Below are positions 22,286-30,635 of a stretch of 44,515 nucleotides of DNA, in pieces. The DNA lies in IMG/VR virus record IMGVR_UViG_3300009610_000044, positions 1-44,515 of that record; one strand, 5' to 3'. How positions within the stretch are numbered: position 1 is the first letter of the stretch; each line of letters starts with the position of its first letter. The position numbers and the translations under genes are program-made. The notes under the pieces are model-generated. The model worked only from the letters and a program-made list of their open reading frames with translations. It had not been told where the DNA came from and made no database searches. The DNA is from a virus.

Positions 22286-23650
22286 ATGAATCGCCTGACT
22301 CTTATCGATAGACTCTTTCCGTTCCTCTTCTCTCCTGACGATGATGGGGGTGGGGGTGGCGGTATCGGTGACGTCTCTGATGTAGCCCACGGTGAACAAG
22401 GCGATGTCGAAATTATGGGTCGTGGTAAGGGGGAGACTGACACCGGAGCTGGCGATGATGATAAGAACGATGATGAGGGCGCTGGGGATGGTGACAGGCC
22501 AGAAGTCTTCCTTGAAGAAGAGGAAGAAGGTAGTGACAAAGAAAAAGACGACGAAGAAGAGAAAGATGAAGGCAAAGACGACGGGGAAGAAGAGGGTGTC
22601 AAAGATGACGCCAAAATCTTCCAAGGTCGTCCAATGCTCACCGACCTCAAGAAAGAATACCCAAAAATCTTCAAGCAGTTCCCAGAGCTGCGAGAAGTCA
22701 TCTTTCGAGAGCAAGAACTCTCTAAGCATTTTGGCACTGTCGAGGAAGCTGAAGAGGCCTCCATTAAGGCGGGAAGCTTTAATACGATTGAGGCAGCCCT
22801 TCTCGCGGGTGACCCAAGCCTCATCTTTGATCAACTCGGAACGAATGCTCCTGAGGCACTGGTAGGAGTTGTCGACAATTTTCTCCCCAAGATTCTCGCC
22901 AAGTCTCAGGACTTGTATCTGAGGGCTACGACGCCGGTCATCGAGCAGTTCCTCTGGTCTGGCTATGAGCACGGCAAGCGAATCGGCGATGCGAATCTGA
23001 TGAAGTCGATGCAGCATGCAGCGAACTTCATCTTCGGGAAGCCTGAGATTCCGGACCCGGCACGTCGGGGCAAGCCTACTGGTCCCCACCCTGCCGAGCA
23101 GAAGCTGGAAGAGGAGCGAGCGGCTTGGCAAAAGGTTCGCTACAAGGAAGCGTCCACGGAGATTAGTGGAGCTATCGATGCGGAGCTCGAAAAGGATATC
23201 GTAAGGGGCCTCGACCCCGAGAAGAAACTCTCTGATAGGCAGCGTAGGAGCCTTATCAAGGAGATCAAGGACGAAATCGATCTAACACTTGGAAAAGACA
23301 CGGCATTCGGGAAGCAGATGCAGGCACTCTGGAAGAAAGCCGGCTCTGCTGACTATCCGAGGGACCAGAGGGCCAGCATCCAAAACGCGTTCCTGGCGCG
23401 CGCAAAAGCTCTGGTTCCTGCGGTGAGGGCACGGTTACGTTCGGAGTGGTTTGGTGAGCGTCCTAATTCTGGGAAGCTTGCCGAGAAAGATAAGCAAGTC
23501 CAACAGCCGCAGAAGAAGCGGACCATCGAGTCATCGTCAGGTCGTGCGTCAGGGAGTGGACCGAAACGTCCACCGGCCCCGCGCGATGTCGACTATACAA
23601 AGACTACTGACATGGACCTCATCGAAGGCCGGTTCTCTCGACGGAAATAG
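22286..23650 (+). CDS. Scaffolding protein (probable)
   Basis: It encodes 454 residues. Residues 20-110 are Gly/Asp then Glu/Lys-rich and highly acidic; the rest is helical, with a basic C-terminus (about residues 395-454, KQVQQPQKKRTIESSSG to EGRFSRRK). An acidic helical body with a basic C-terminal capsid-binding end, directly before the major capsid gene and after the portal, is the classical scaffold layout of P22-like phages. It would direct prohead assembly and then leave the head. Confidence 0.72.
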   Translation: MNRLTLIDRLFPFLFSPDDDGGGGGGIGDVSDVAHGEQGDVEIMGRGKGETDTGAGDDDKNDDEGAGDGDRPEVFLEEEEEGSDKEKDDEEEKDEGKDDGEEEGVKDDAKIFQGRPMLTDLKKEYPKIFKQFPELREVIFREQELSKHFGTVEEAEEASIKAGSFNTIEAALLAGDPSLIFDQLGTNAPEALVGVVDNFLPKILAKSQDLYLRATTPVIEQFLWSGYEHGKRIGDANLMKSMQHAANFIFGKPEIPDPARRGKPTGPHPAEQKLEEERAAWQKVRYKEASTEISGAIDAELEKDIVRGLDPEKKLSDRQRRSLIKEIKDEIDLTLGKDTAFGKQMQALWKKAGSADYPRDQRASIQNAFLARAKALVPAVRARLRSEWFGERPNSGKLAEKDKQVQQPQKKRTIESSSGRASGSGPKRPPAPRDVDYTKTTDMDLIEGRFSRRK

Positions 23651-23667
23651 TTGGCGGAGAAAACAAC

Positions 23668-24921
23668 ATGGCGCTTGCAGAAACGCAAGTCGTGGCGAAC
23701 GAGCTGGAGAGGGTCGAACCGACCGTCCCCACGCTGTTCGATCGCGACGCGGTGTTCTACGCGAACATCGAGAAGCGCCCTGTCGAGAAGGTCTCAAACC
23801 GTGACATGCGCATCCCCCTCGAGCTGCGACCGGGTGGCCTCTTCGGCCATTACGACCCAGCGGGTGGTGACATGGGACGCGGTGAGGGGCCGACTTTCGA
23901 CAAGGCTCTCGTCAACACCGTCCACCTCAAGCACGCGGTGGAGTGGCACAAGAAGGCGGACTGGGCGACGGACAGTGCTCGCAAGTCTGTGGTCCAGACC
24001 TTCCGTCATCTGCTGGCCAAGTCAATGTCGGAGTTCCGTCGTCACGTGGACTCGTTGATGATGACTTCTGGCAATGGTCAGATTGGCACCATCACGTCGG
24101 TCGCGAACGGCGGTGGCTTCGACACCTACACGCTCACCACAGACGGCTTCGGCGCTCGCCTGATGCGCTTCGGTCAGAAGGTGAACATCTATCTCGCCAA
24201 CCTCTCGGCGCTGCGTCATGCGACGGGGGGTGAGACCTCGATCACCTATCACGACCTCGAGAACAAGCAGATCAAGGTCGCGACGGTGACAGGCTCGGCG
24301 GCGACGGATGTCATCCTTCTGTCGGGGCTGTCGGGCGCATCGCCGGTGTCGCTCCTCGGGGTGCCCTATCACCACAACAACGCGTCGACGGGAACCTGGC
24401 TCGGACTCGACCGTGCCCTGAATCCCGAGATTCGTGCGAGTCGTGTCAACGCCAACTCGTCTCCTCTCTCACTGCCCTTTCCACGTCTGGCCGTCAATAA
24501 GCTGGGCGACCGAGTCGGCATCGAGCAGGGAATGAAGTTCCAGGCGTGGATGCATCCCTGTCAGGTGCAGGCGTATGAGGACCTGGGCCAGATGGTCTCG
24601 GTCATCAACAAGGAGGCGAAGCAGCAGGGGCTCGACCTCTACTTCGACGTCCAGCAGCTCGCCGGCGTCCCCATCAAGAAGTCCTACTCGTGGGACAAGA
24701 AGCGCATTGACTTCATCGTCAACGAGGCCTGGGGCCGCGCCGAGATGAAGCCGTGCGGGTTCTACGAGGAAGGTGGACGGAAGATTTTCGAGATCCGTGG
24801 CGCATCCGGTGGTGTCGCGGCGGCCTCGATCTTCTACATCGTTTGCTCGTTCAACCTGTTCATGAAGAACCCCACGCAGGGGGTCTACATCGACAATCTG
24901 CAGGTTCCATCGGGCTACTAG
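23668..24921 (+). CDS. Major capsid protein
   Basis: This 417-residue protein (HK97-fold class by context) starts MALAETQVVANELERVEPTV after GGAGAAAAC. It has features of P22/N4-type coat proteins: an early strand pair, a helical spine-like segment (VVQTFRHLLAKSMSEFRRHVD) and a C-terminal beta region (FFYI-like FYIVCSFNLFMKNPTQGV). Codons are strongly biased to C/G endings compared with flanking genes, as expected for the most abundant virion protein. The structured element after its stop probably belongs to its mRNA. Confidence 0.85.
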   Translation: MALAETQVVANELERVEPTVPTLFDRDAVFYANIEKRPVEKVSNRDMRIPLELRPGGLFGHYDPAGGDMGRGEGPTFDKALVNTVHLKHAVEWHKKADWATDSARKSVVQTFRHLLAKSMSEFRRHVDSLMMTSGNGQIGTITSVANGGGFDTYTLTTDGFGARLMRFGQKVNIYLANLSALRHATGGETSITYHDLENKQIKVATVTGSAATDVILLSGLSGASPVSLLGVPYHHNNASTGTWLGLDRALNPEIRASRVNANSSPLSLPFPRLAVNKLGDRVGIEQGMKFQAWMHPCQVQAYEDLGQMVSVINKEAKQQGLDLYFDVQQLAGVPIKKSYSWDKKRIDFIVNEAWGRAEMKPCGFYEEGGRKIFEIRGASGGVAAASIFYIVCSFNLFMKNPTQGVYIDNLQVPSGY

Positions 24922-24930
24922 CGTTTGACA

Positions 24931-25025
24931 TCTGGGGGTGGGTTAGGGAACCTTCTGTGATTAGGGCAAGGCTGCGATCCTGTAGCTAGTCCTATGTCCC
25001 CCACGGCTGGATGCCCACCCCCAGA
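24931..25025 (+). ncRNA. Structured RNA element after the capsid gene
   Basis: A perfect 12-bp stem (TCTGGGGGTGGG, 24,931-24,942, with CCCACCCCCAGA, 25,014-25,025) encloses 71 bases. Inside, TAGGGC (24,962-24,967) pairs with GTCCTA (24,989-24,994), and GGCTGC (24,970-24,975) with GTAGCT (24,982-24,987), counting G-U pairs, leaving loop GATCCT. Loop bases ATCC can pair with GGAT at 25,009-25,012, a possible pseudoknot. No T-run follows, so it is not a simple terminator. It may stabilise the capsid mRNA or be released as a small RNA. Confidence 0.55.
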
Positions 25026-25055
25026 CTCCTACTCTTTACTCATAAGACGTGACGT

Positions 25056-25586
25056 ATGAAATCATCAGAACTCGACGAGATAAACGAGAGACTCCTACTT
25101 TACTACGGGAGAGAACTTGACGGGCGGCAACGGTATCGTGTCTCCTGGTCAACGGGTGAATTTGAGAAGCGCTTCGGGACATTTAATGAGTTCTATGGGG
25201 CTATCTTTCTCCGTGAGTTCATCGGGATTAAAGAATGCCCGAAGTATCCATACGACTCGGATAGGTGGGTCATCGAGAAATTGTTCTACGTAAAGAACGA
25301 CGAAATCATTGCGGAGAAGCCTGGGAGCTATGAGCCCTTCTATATTCTCAAGGGACCGAAAAGTGAGTTTCTCCCACTAAATTGGAAAGTCGTAGATATG
25401 ATTGTGAACTTTGCCGAGACTAAGCCGGTTGGCATCAAGCTCACTGATAAGGATTGGGAGAACCAAGAGCAGGTGGAGATGAAAGCAGAAGCAGCATACT
25501 TTGAGGATGAGCTTGACGATCGAGGACGCTCGCCTCTCTTTGCTTTTGAGAATTCAGTATTCATGGACTCAACTCGTCGGTTATAA
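25056..25586 (+). CDS. Hypothetical protein downstream of the capsid gene
   Basis: It encodes 176 residues. It begins with a helical segment (SELDEINERLLLYYGRELDG) and contains a repeated Trp/Tyr-rich pattern (RYRVSWSTGEFEKRFGTFNE) found in phage proteins of unknown role, then an acidic tail (EDELDDRGRSPLF). Its position between capsid and adaptor genes suggests a head or connector accessory protein. Function not known. Confidence 0.55.
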   Translation: MKSSELDEINERLLLYYGRELDGRQRYRVSWSTGEFEKRFGTFNEFYGAIFLREFIGIKECPKYPYDSDRWVIEKLFYVKNDEIIAEKPGSYEPFYILKGPKSEFLPLNWKVVDMIVNFAETKPVGIKLTDKDWENQEQVEMKAEAAYFEDELDDRGRSPLFAFENSVFMDSTRRL

Positions 25587-25597
25587 AGGAGACTCTA

Positions 25598-26269
25598 ATG
25601 GCACGCGCAACGTATGACCCGGCTGCTACTGTTATCTCGATGGTCCCGTTTCCCATCGACGAGACAAAACCGGGTATGACTCCTAGCAAGTTCTACGTTG
25701 ATCCTGCACCGAGGGATGGCTTCAGCTGCCTTCTCGTGACGAAGTGTCGACATGGCGTCTACCTCGACGAGTTCCGCCCTGTGCTCGTGGTGCCAACTGC
25801 TCCTGAGGAAGTGGCCGAGGCTATTTGCTTCGACTACAAGAAGGGCCAGTTGGGTATCCGACTTGGAGAGGCAGAACCGGGTCTCTTTTGGGTGCCTGGC
25901 AACTTCGCCGAGAAGGAGACGCACAAGGAACTCCAAGCGACTTTCTCCGCCGAGTTCCGAGATGCTGCACGTCTCCAGGTGGAATGGTTCAAGTCTCTCG
26001 TGAGCTTGGCTGATGACGGCTGGAACCGATTCAAGCAGCGTGGGATGATTTCTCAGATGCAGAAGATTGCGGCTTCTGCTCTGAAGCTCGAACGTGAGTG
26101 GCTTCTGGACATCGAGGTCACGGCGGCTCTGAGCGAGTGCCCCATCTGCTACGAGAAGGTCCACCCGAAGGCTATCGTCTGCCGTGGCTGCAACGGTATT
26201 CTCGACGAGGCAGAATACGCCAAGAGGAAGTTTGTCATGGCGGGGTCTCCAGCCGCTCCTAAGGCATAA
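25598..26269 (+). CDS. Virion-associated protein with C-terminal zinc ribbon
   Basis: It encodes 223 residues with GGAGAC upstream. The N-terminal half is beta-rich (FYVDPAPRDGFSCLLVTKCR), the centre helical (AEFRDAARLQVEWFKSLVSL) and the C-terminus a clear ribbon, CPICYEKV...IVCRGCNGIL (about residues 183-202). With the portal insertion this is the second zinc-ribbon protein in the head region. It may bind nucleic acid or a connector partner. Confidence 0.55.
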   Translation: MARATYDPAATVISMVPFPIDETKPGMTPSKFYVDPAPRDGFSCLLVTKCRHGVYLDEFRPVLVVPTAPEEVAEAICFDYKKGQLGIRLGEAEPGLFWVPGNFAEKETHKELQATFSAEFRDAARLQVEWFKSLVSLADDGWNRFKQRGMISQMQKIAASALKLEREWLLDIEVTAALSECPICYEKVHPKAIVCRGCNGILDEAEYAKRKFVMAGSPAAPKA

Positions 26270-26272
26270 GAC

Positions 26273-26923
26273 ATGGCTATCACTGCACAGGAACCAATGA
26301 CGGAGGTGAAAGCCCTCCTCAACGACCCGGATGGTAATATCTATCCGGACGCTAGAGTCATTCCGTTTATGCAGAAGGCGTATCGTGAGCTGCAAACGAA
26401 GATGATGCTTAATGGTCTTCCTGTGCTAAAGGAGAGTTCAGTAGATATCCCTGTAGCTGCTGGGACTCTCCTTCTGGGCGATGGTTCTGGTCTACCAACA
26501 GACTTCATTTACCCCATCGAACTCCATGAGAGGGTGAGTGGGTCGACAGATAGATACGAGGAGATGAAGGAGTTGGCTTGGGAGGGAGACTACATTCCCT
26601 CTGACCGCTTACTCTATTGGAACTGGCGTGAAGAGGAAGTCAAATTTGCCGGAGCGACGACGCCTCGCGAGGTCCGCATTCGCTATATGAAGGGACTTGC
26701 GAGAATCACGGGGGTTGGTAGTAACATTGCAGTCAACAACGCTGTGAGCTTTCTTGCTACTCGGACGGCATCTCTTGCTGCTCGCTTTCTCGGCTCAAAT
26801 CCTACACGGGCTGATGCTTTGGATGGAGACGCGGGCATGGCATTATCGGACCTGCTTGGGATTCTCGTGAAGCGAGACCAGGGACTCGGTATTCGTAGAC
26901 GGGTTAATCGGTATCGTCGTTGA
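26273..26923 (+). CDS. Head-tail adaptor (P22 gp4-like)
   Basis: It encodes 216 residues. The N-terminal helices (MTEVKALLNDPDGNIYPDAR, then FMQKAYRELQTKMML) and the beta section (VDIPVAAGTLLLGDGSGLPTDF) have the layout of phage adaptor proteins that plug under the portal, as in P22 gp4 and related podovirus proteins. The tail is basic (GIRRRVNRYRR). It starts three bases after the previous stop and precedes the tail-hub gene. Confidence 0.65.
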   Translation: MAITAQEPMTEVKALLNDPDGNIYPDARVIPFMQKAYRELQTKMMLNGLPVLKESSVDIPVAAGTLLLGDGSGLPTDFIYPIELHERVSGSTDRYEEMKELAWEGDYIPSDRLLYWNWREEEVKFAGATTPREVRIRYMKGLARITGVGSNIAVNNAVSFLATRTASLAARFLGSNPTRADALDGDAGMALSDLLGILVKRDQGLGIRRRVNRYRR

Positions 26924-26940
26924 CTTGATAAGGAGAAAAG

Positions 26941-27390
26941 ATGCCCCCGACATTGAGAAAGAACAAGAACGCTGAGTTGCACAATTTGGGGAACAACAAC
27001 GTGGTGTTCACCCACCGAGAACGCGTGTCTCTCGCGGACATCAACGCAGGCTACACGCTTCTCAGCGCCGTGCCCAACTACAAGTATCGTCTCGTCGATG
27101 CGAAGATGATTGCGATCGGTGGCGCTGCTGGCGTCTCGACCGCCGCAGTCATCCTAGGCACGCGCGCAGCAGCAGCCGTCGCTCTGATGACTACACTCAT
27201 CGCGGCTCTCGTGCAGAACACCATCGTCGACCTCGCGACAGCCAACGACCTCGACGCTGGATTGTCGTTCACTGAGCTCGACGACAATACGGCCATTACC
27301 GTTGGCAAGACTGGCGGCACGATGACCACGCTGACGCACATCGACTTCATCGTCGTCTACGCACTGATTCCGTCACGTTCTGGTGCCTAG
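26941..27390 (+). CDS. Small structural protein (decoration-like)
   Basis: It encodes 149 residues with AGGAGAAAAG upstream. After a basic N-terminus the sequence alternates Ala/Val/Thr-rich strands (VSTAAVILGTRAAAAVALMT, VGKTGGTMTTLTHIDFIVVY), typical of a compact beta-barrel surface protein. Codons are C-rich like the capsid gene, which suggests high copy number, so a decoration or head-stabilising role is more likely than a single-ring tail role. Family unassigned. Confidence 0.55.
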   Translation: MPPTLRKNKNAELHNLGNNNVVFTHRERVSLADINAGYTLLSAVPNYKYRLVDAKMIAIGGAAGVSTAAVILGTRAAAAVALMTTLIAALVQNTIVDLATANDLDAGLSFTELDDNTAITVGKTGGTMTTLTHIDFIVVYALIPSRSGA

Positions 27391-29235
27391 GTGAGAGACC
27401 ACGACCCAATCACAATTCGAGAGTTCCTTGGCACGTTTGACCGGGGGGAAGATGACTCTGTTCCTCCCGGGTTCTTCAAGGACTCTCGGAATGTTCGATT
27501 TATCACAGGGGGTGTAAAGAGTCGTGAAGGCACAACTCTGGACGTTACCATTGGCTCTGTTAAGAGGATGGCCATCTATGAGAGGATAGGAGAGGCCCAG
27601 CGTCTGTTACTCTTGGATGCTGCCGGTAATCTCTACGATAGCACCAACCTTGTAACACCTATCCTCTCCATAGTGGCTATGACTGATTTTTCAGTCGAGG
27701 TCATGTTCGACCGAGCCTACATTACACCCCACGATGGGACGAAAGGCTTACCAGGGGAAAAGGTTTACGTCTATCCAGGCTCAGGTCTGGCGCGTCCTGC
27801 TGCTGGAACTCCTCCTAGTGGTTTTAATCTTACTGCTGTTGACTCTGCTGTCTCTGGGAACTGTGAGACTGGCACACATGTCTTTGCAGTGTGTAATGAG
27901 ACCGCCTCTGGATATCTCACGAAGCCAGGGGGATTTGTTGCCTTCTCTCCGACAGGTGGTAAGAAAGTAGACCTAGGTGCTATTGCCATCGGTCCAGCTA
28001 CCACAGCAGCTCGTCAGATAGTAGCAACCAAGGTCATCGCTGATTTTAACGGAGACTTTGAGAACCAAGAGTATTTCATTGTTCCCGGTGGAAGAATTGC
28101 CGACAATGTAACGACTGTCCTGGCAGCCTCTTTCTACGATGCAGACCTACAGTCGAGTGCTGACTACCTGATGGACCAGTTGTCAGAGATTCCTGCTGGT
28201 GTTTGTATTAGGAACTATCGAGGTCGCCTCTGCATAAGTGGTGAAGACTTAAATCCTGCTATTGTGCGCGTGAGCAAACCGGGAGAACCCGAGTCCTTTG
28301 ACGCAGTAGAAGGTTTCCTGACCGTCAACCCAGGGGACTCCGGCGGTGGAGTCCAAAACTGCGTTGTGTATCGTAAGCAACTTATCCTCCTTAAGGATGA
28401 GCGTGCTTATGTTACGATGGATAATGGAGAAAATGCAGCCTTCTGGGATGTTGACGACCTCGACCCCTCAATCGGGACGACCTGTCATGGGATTGGTCGT
28501 ATTCGTAATTTTGGAGATAGCACGGAAGATAGAATCTTCATAGCTTCTCGGCCAGGACTTCAGCTCTTCAATGGCACTTTCTCAAATACAGCCGTTACCT
28601 ATGTAGTCGATAATATCTGGAGTAGGATAACGAAGCTTTACTTTCATACTATCGAGGTAGTGGTTGACCCTATCGAGGCCCTTGTCTATTGTGCTATTCC
28701 CCTTGATGGGGCTACGAGTCCTTCCCATCTTCTCGTAGTTGATTACCAAGATGGATTTGAGAAGATCAAGTGGACTCTGTGGACGTTTCCAAGAAATCCG
28801 ACAAGCATCATCGTTAGTGTCATCCATGCTACGAAGACTTCGCAGTTCGAGTTTGGAGCTTTAAACGGAAACGTATACAAGCTTGACTCAGCTGCAACTG
28901 ATGATTTTGGCACCGCCATCGATTCCTATGTTCATTTCGGACATCTACCTGCTGATGATACTGGTAATGTCTGGCATTTCACTGGTGCCCGGTTTCGTGT
29001 AAAGGGAGTGGGAAACTTAGATATAAGGGTAGAGAGTGAGGATGCCGTGCTATCCCTCATTGCTACTAGTCTTGTCCTTTCTGCCTCCCCAGGACGGGAA
29101 CTGTTTAGGGGATTTGATTTCGTAAATGAGAAAGCTTCTGTGAAAGTCGGAGTTGATGGAGCGGGGGAGAGATTTACACTCACGAAGTTTGCCCTCTTTG
29201 GTAAAATTGAGTGGGAAACAAGGCCCGCTGAGTAA
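27391..29235 (+). CDS. Tail hub protein (P22 gp10/T7 gp12-like)
   Basis: It encodes 614 residues; GTG 27391 immediately follows the previous stop. The opening (FKDSRNVRFITGGVKSREGT) followed by many beta strands and repeated short blades (AQRLLLLDAAGNLYDSTN, QFEFGALNGNVYKLDSAA) is the pattern of podovirus hub proteins, which form a hexameric beta-propeller nozzle closing the DNA channel. A beta-sandwich C-terminus precedes the stop. Gene order adaptor-hub-FnIII-spike supports this. Confidence 0.72.
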   Translation: MRDHDPITIREFLGTFDRGEDDSVPPGFFKDSRNVRFITGGVKSREGTTLDVTIGSVKRMAIYERIGEAQRLLLLDAAGNLYDSTNLVTPILSIVAMTDFSVEVMFDRAYITPHDGTKGLPGEKVYVYPGSGLARPAAGTPPSGFNLTAVDSAVSGNCETGTHVFAVCNETASGYLTKPGGFVAFSPTGGKKVDLGAIAIGPATTAARQIVATKVIADFNGDFENQEYFIVPGGRIADNVTTVLAASFYDADLQSSADYLMDQLSEIPAGVCIRNYRGRLCISGEDLNPAIVRVSKPGEPESFDAVEGFLTVNPGDSGGGVQNCVVYRKQLILLKDERAYVTMDNGENAAFWDVDDLDPSIGTTCHGIGRIRNFGDSTEDRIFIASRPGLQLFNGTFSNTAVTYVVDNIWSRITKLYFHTIEVVVDPIEALVYCAIPLDGATSPSHLLVVDYQDGFEKIKWTLWTFPRNPTSIIVSVIHATKTSQFEFGALNGNVYKLDSAATDDFGTAIDSYVHFGHLPADDTGNVWHFTGARFRVKGVGNLDIRVESEDAVLSLIATSLVLSASPGRELFRGFDFVNEKASVKVGVDGAGERFTLTKFALFGKIEWETRPAE

Positions 29236-30635
29236 TGGCTACTAAGGACATTACTAGTCTTATTGCTGGTCTACAGCTAGAGAACCCTCGTCTTTACCAG
29301 GCGCTTGAGTTTCTGAACAGCAGGATAATCACCGTTGAAGAGGAGCTGTTTCCACTTGTTCGCCAGGCTGCTGAGCTAGAAGTCCTTGAGGCAGACCTAT
29401 TGCCTCCGACTACGCTAAGTTTTGTGTTTACGCCCACGACCGTCCGTTTCATTTGGACTGAGGTGGCGGGGGCAGCTCAGTATGAAATTCGTAAAGGAGT
29501 AGATTGGGATACTGCTACGTTTCAGCTCCGTTCTAATTCGCTCCAAGCTGATATAGACCCGCTCCTTGTTGGTTCTCATACTTACTTGATCAAAACCATC
29601 ACTGCAGGGGGTGTTTATTCAGTCCTTGCTACCCAATGTATTGTGACTGTTTCCGCGCTGGGGACTATCACGATTACAAAGGCAGTAATTGACAACAACG
29701 TGCTTCTGAGTTGGATAGCCCCGACTAGCACGTTTCGGATTCTTAACTACAAGGTCAAGAAGGACACGGTTCTTATTGGCACTGTAGACTCAACTTTTTT
29801 CACACGGTTCGAGAACGTCGCGGGGACTTATACCTATACTGTAACAGCAATCGATGTAGCTGGTAATGAGAGCCCTGCATCGGACATTATTGTTCAGGTT
29901 CTCACACCACCTGATTATGCTCTACAGGACCAGCAGACGTCGGCGTTGAACGGGACGCGCGTGAATGTTCCTCTCTTGCCCGGTCCTAAGCTCTTGGCGA
30001 ATTGGGCTCCGGAAACGTTTGAGGTTCACTTCACTTCGAGGGGGTGGTTAACTCCTCAGAATCAGGTAGATGCTGGGTTTCCGATTTATATCCAGCCTGC
30101 TAACCTCACAGGAAGCTACGAGGAAGTAATTGACTATGGAGTAGCGCTGAATAATGTCATTGGGACTATAACCTACAATTCGTTTTTGGTTACACCGGCT
30201 GAGACGATGGGGGTTATTATCAAAATGGCTACGTCGCTGGATGGGGTTTCCTATTCAGCCTTTACGAGTGGGGCAAGCCAGTTCCTCTCAACTCTACGCT
30301 ACCTTAAATTCCGGCTTGAGTTTACAGGGTCAAGCACGAAGGCCCTGATGGAGATTTTCAACGTAGTTATCAGTCTTAACGTAAAGCGAGAAAATGATGG
30401 GGGAGAGGTAGAGGCTCTCTTGACTGACGTGGGGGGCACGGATGTTTTCTTCAACAAGCCCTTCAAGGATGTCGAAAGCTTGACGGCGACGGCAAAATCT
30501 ACGACCGAGCCCTTCGTCGTCATTATTAACTTTAATGATATACCAAGCCCGACCGAGTTTCAGGTGTTCGTCTTTGATACGACGGGCAATCGGGTTAGCA
30601 AAACAGTCGAGTGGAAGGCGCGCGGGGTCATCTGA
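29235..30635 (+). CDS. Tail protein with fibronectin type III domains
   Basis: It encodes 466 residues. A helical start (about 1-55) is followed by FnIII-type beta sandwiches (FVFTPTTVRFIWTEVAGAAQ to about 135; ITKAVIDNNVLLSWIAPTST to about 215, with the closing YTVTAIDVAGNESPAS). The C-terminal 240 residues are beta-rich and unassigned. Such proteins sit at the tail tip and carry the receptor-binding spikes. It overlaps both neighbours by one base. Confidence 0.7.
   Translation: MATKDITSLIAGLQLENPRLYQALEFLNSRIITVEEELFPLVRQAAELEVLEADLLPPTTLSFVFTPTTVRFIWTEVAGAAQYEIRKGVDWDTATFQLRSNSLQADIDPLLVGSHTYLIKTITAGGVYSVLATQCIVTVSALGTITITKAVIDNNVLLSWIAPTSTFRILNYKVKKDTVLIGTVDSTFFTRFENVAGTYTYTVTAIDVAGNESPASDIIVQVLTPPDYALQDQQTSALNGTRVNVPLLPGPKLLANWAPETFEVHFTSRGWLTPQNQVDAGFPIYIQPANLTGSYEEVIDYGVALNNVIGTITYNSFLVTPAETMGVIIKMATSLDGVSYSAFTSGASQFLSTLRYLKFRLEFTGSSTKALMEIFNVVISLNVKRENDGGEVEALLTDVGGTDVFFNKPFKDVESLTATAKSTTEPFVVIINFNDIPSPTEFQVFVFDTTGNRVSKTVEWKARGVI

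Noticed and set aside
24925-24930. TTGACA just after the capsid stop as a -35 box
   Set aside because: No reasonable -10 lies 16-18 bases downstream (GAACCT region), and the following bases form the RNA stem.
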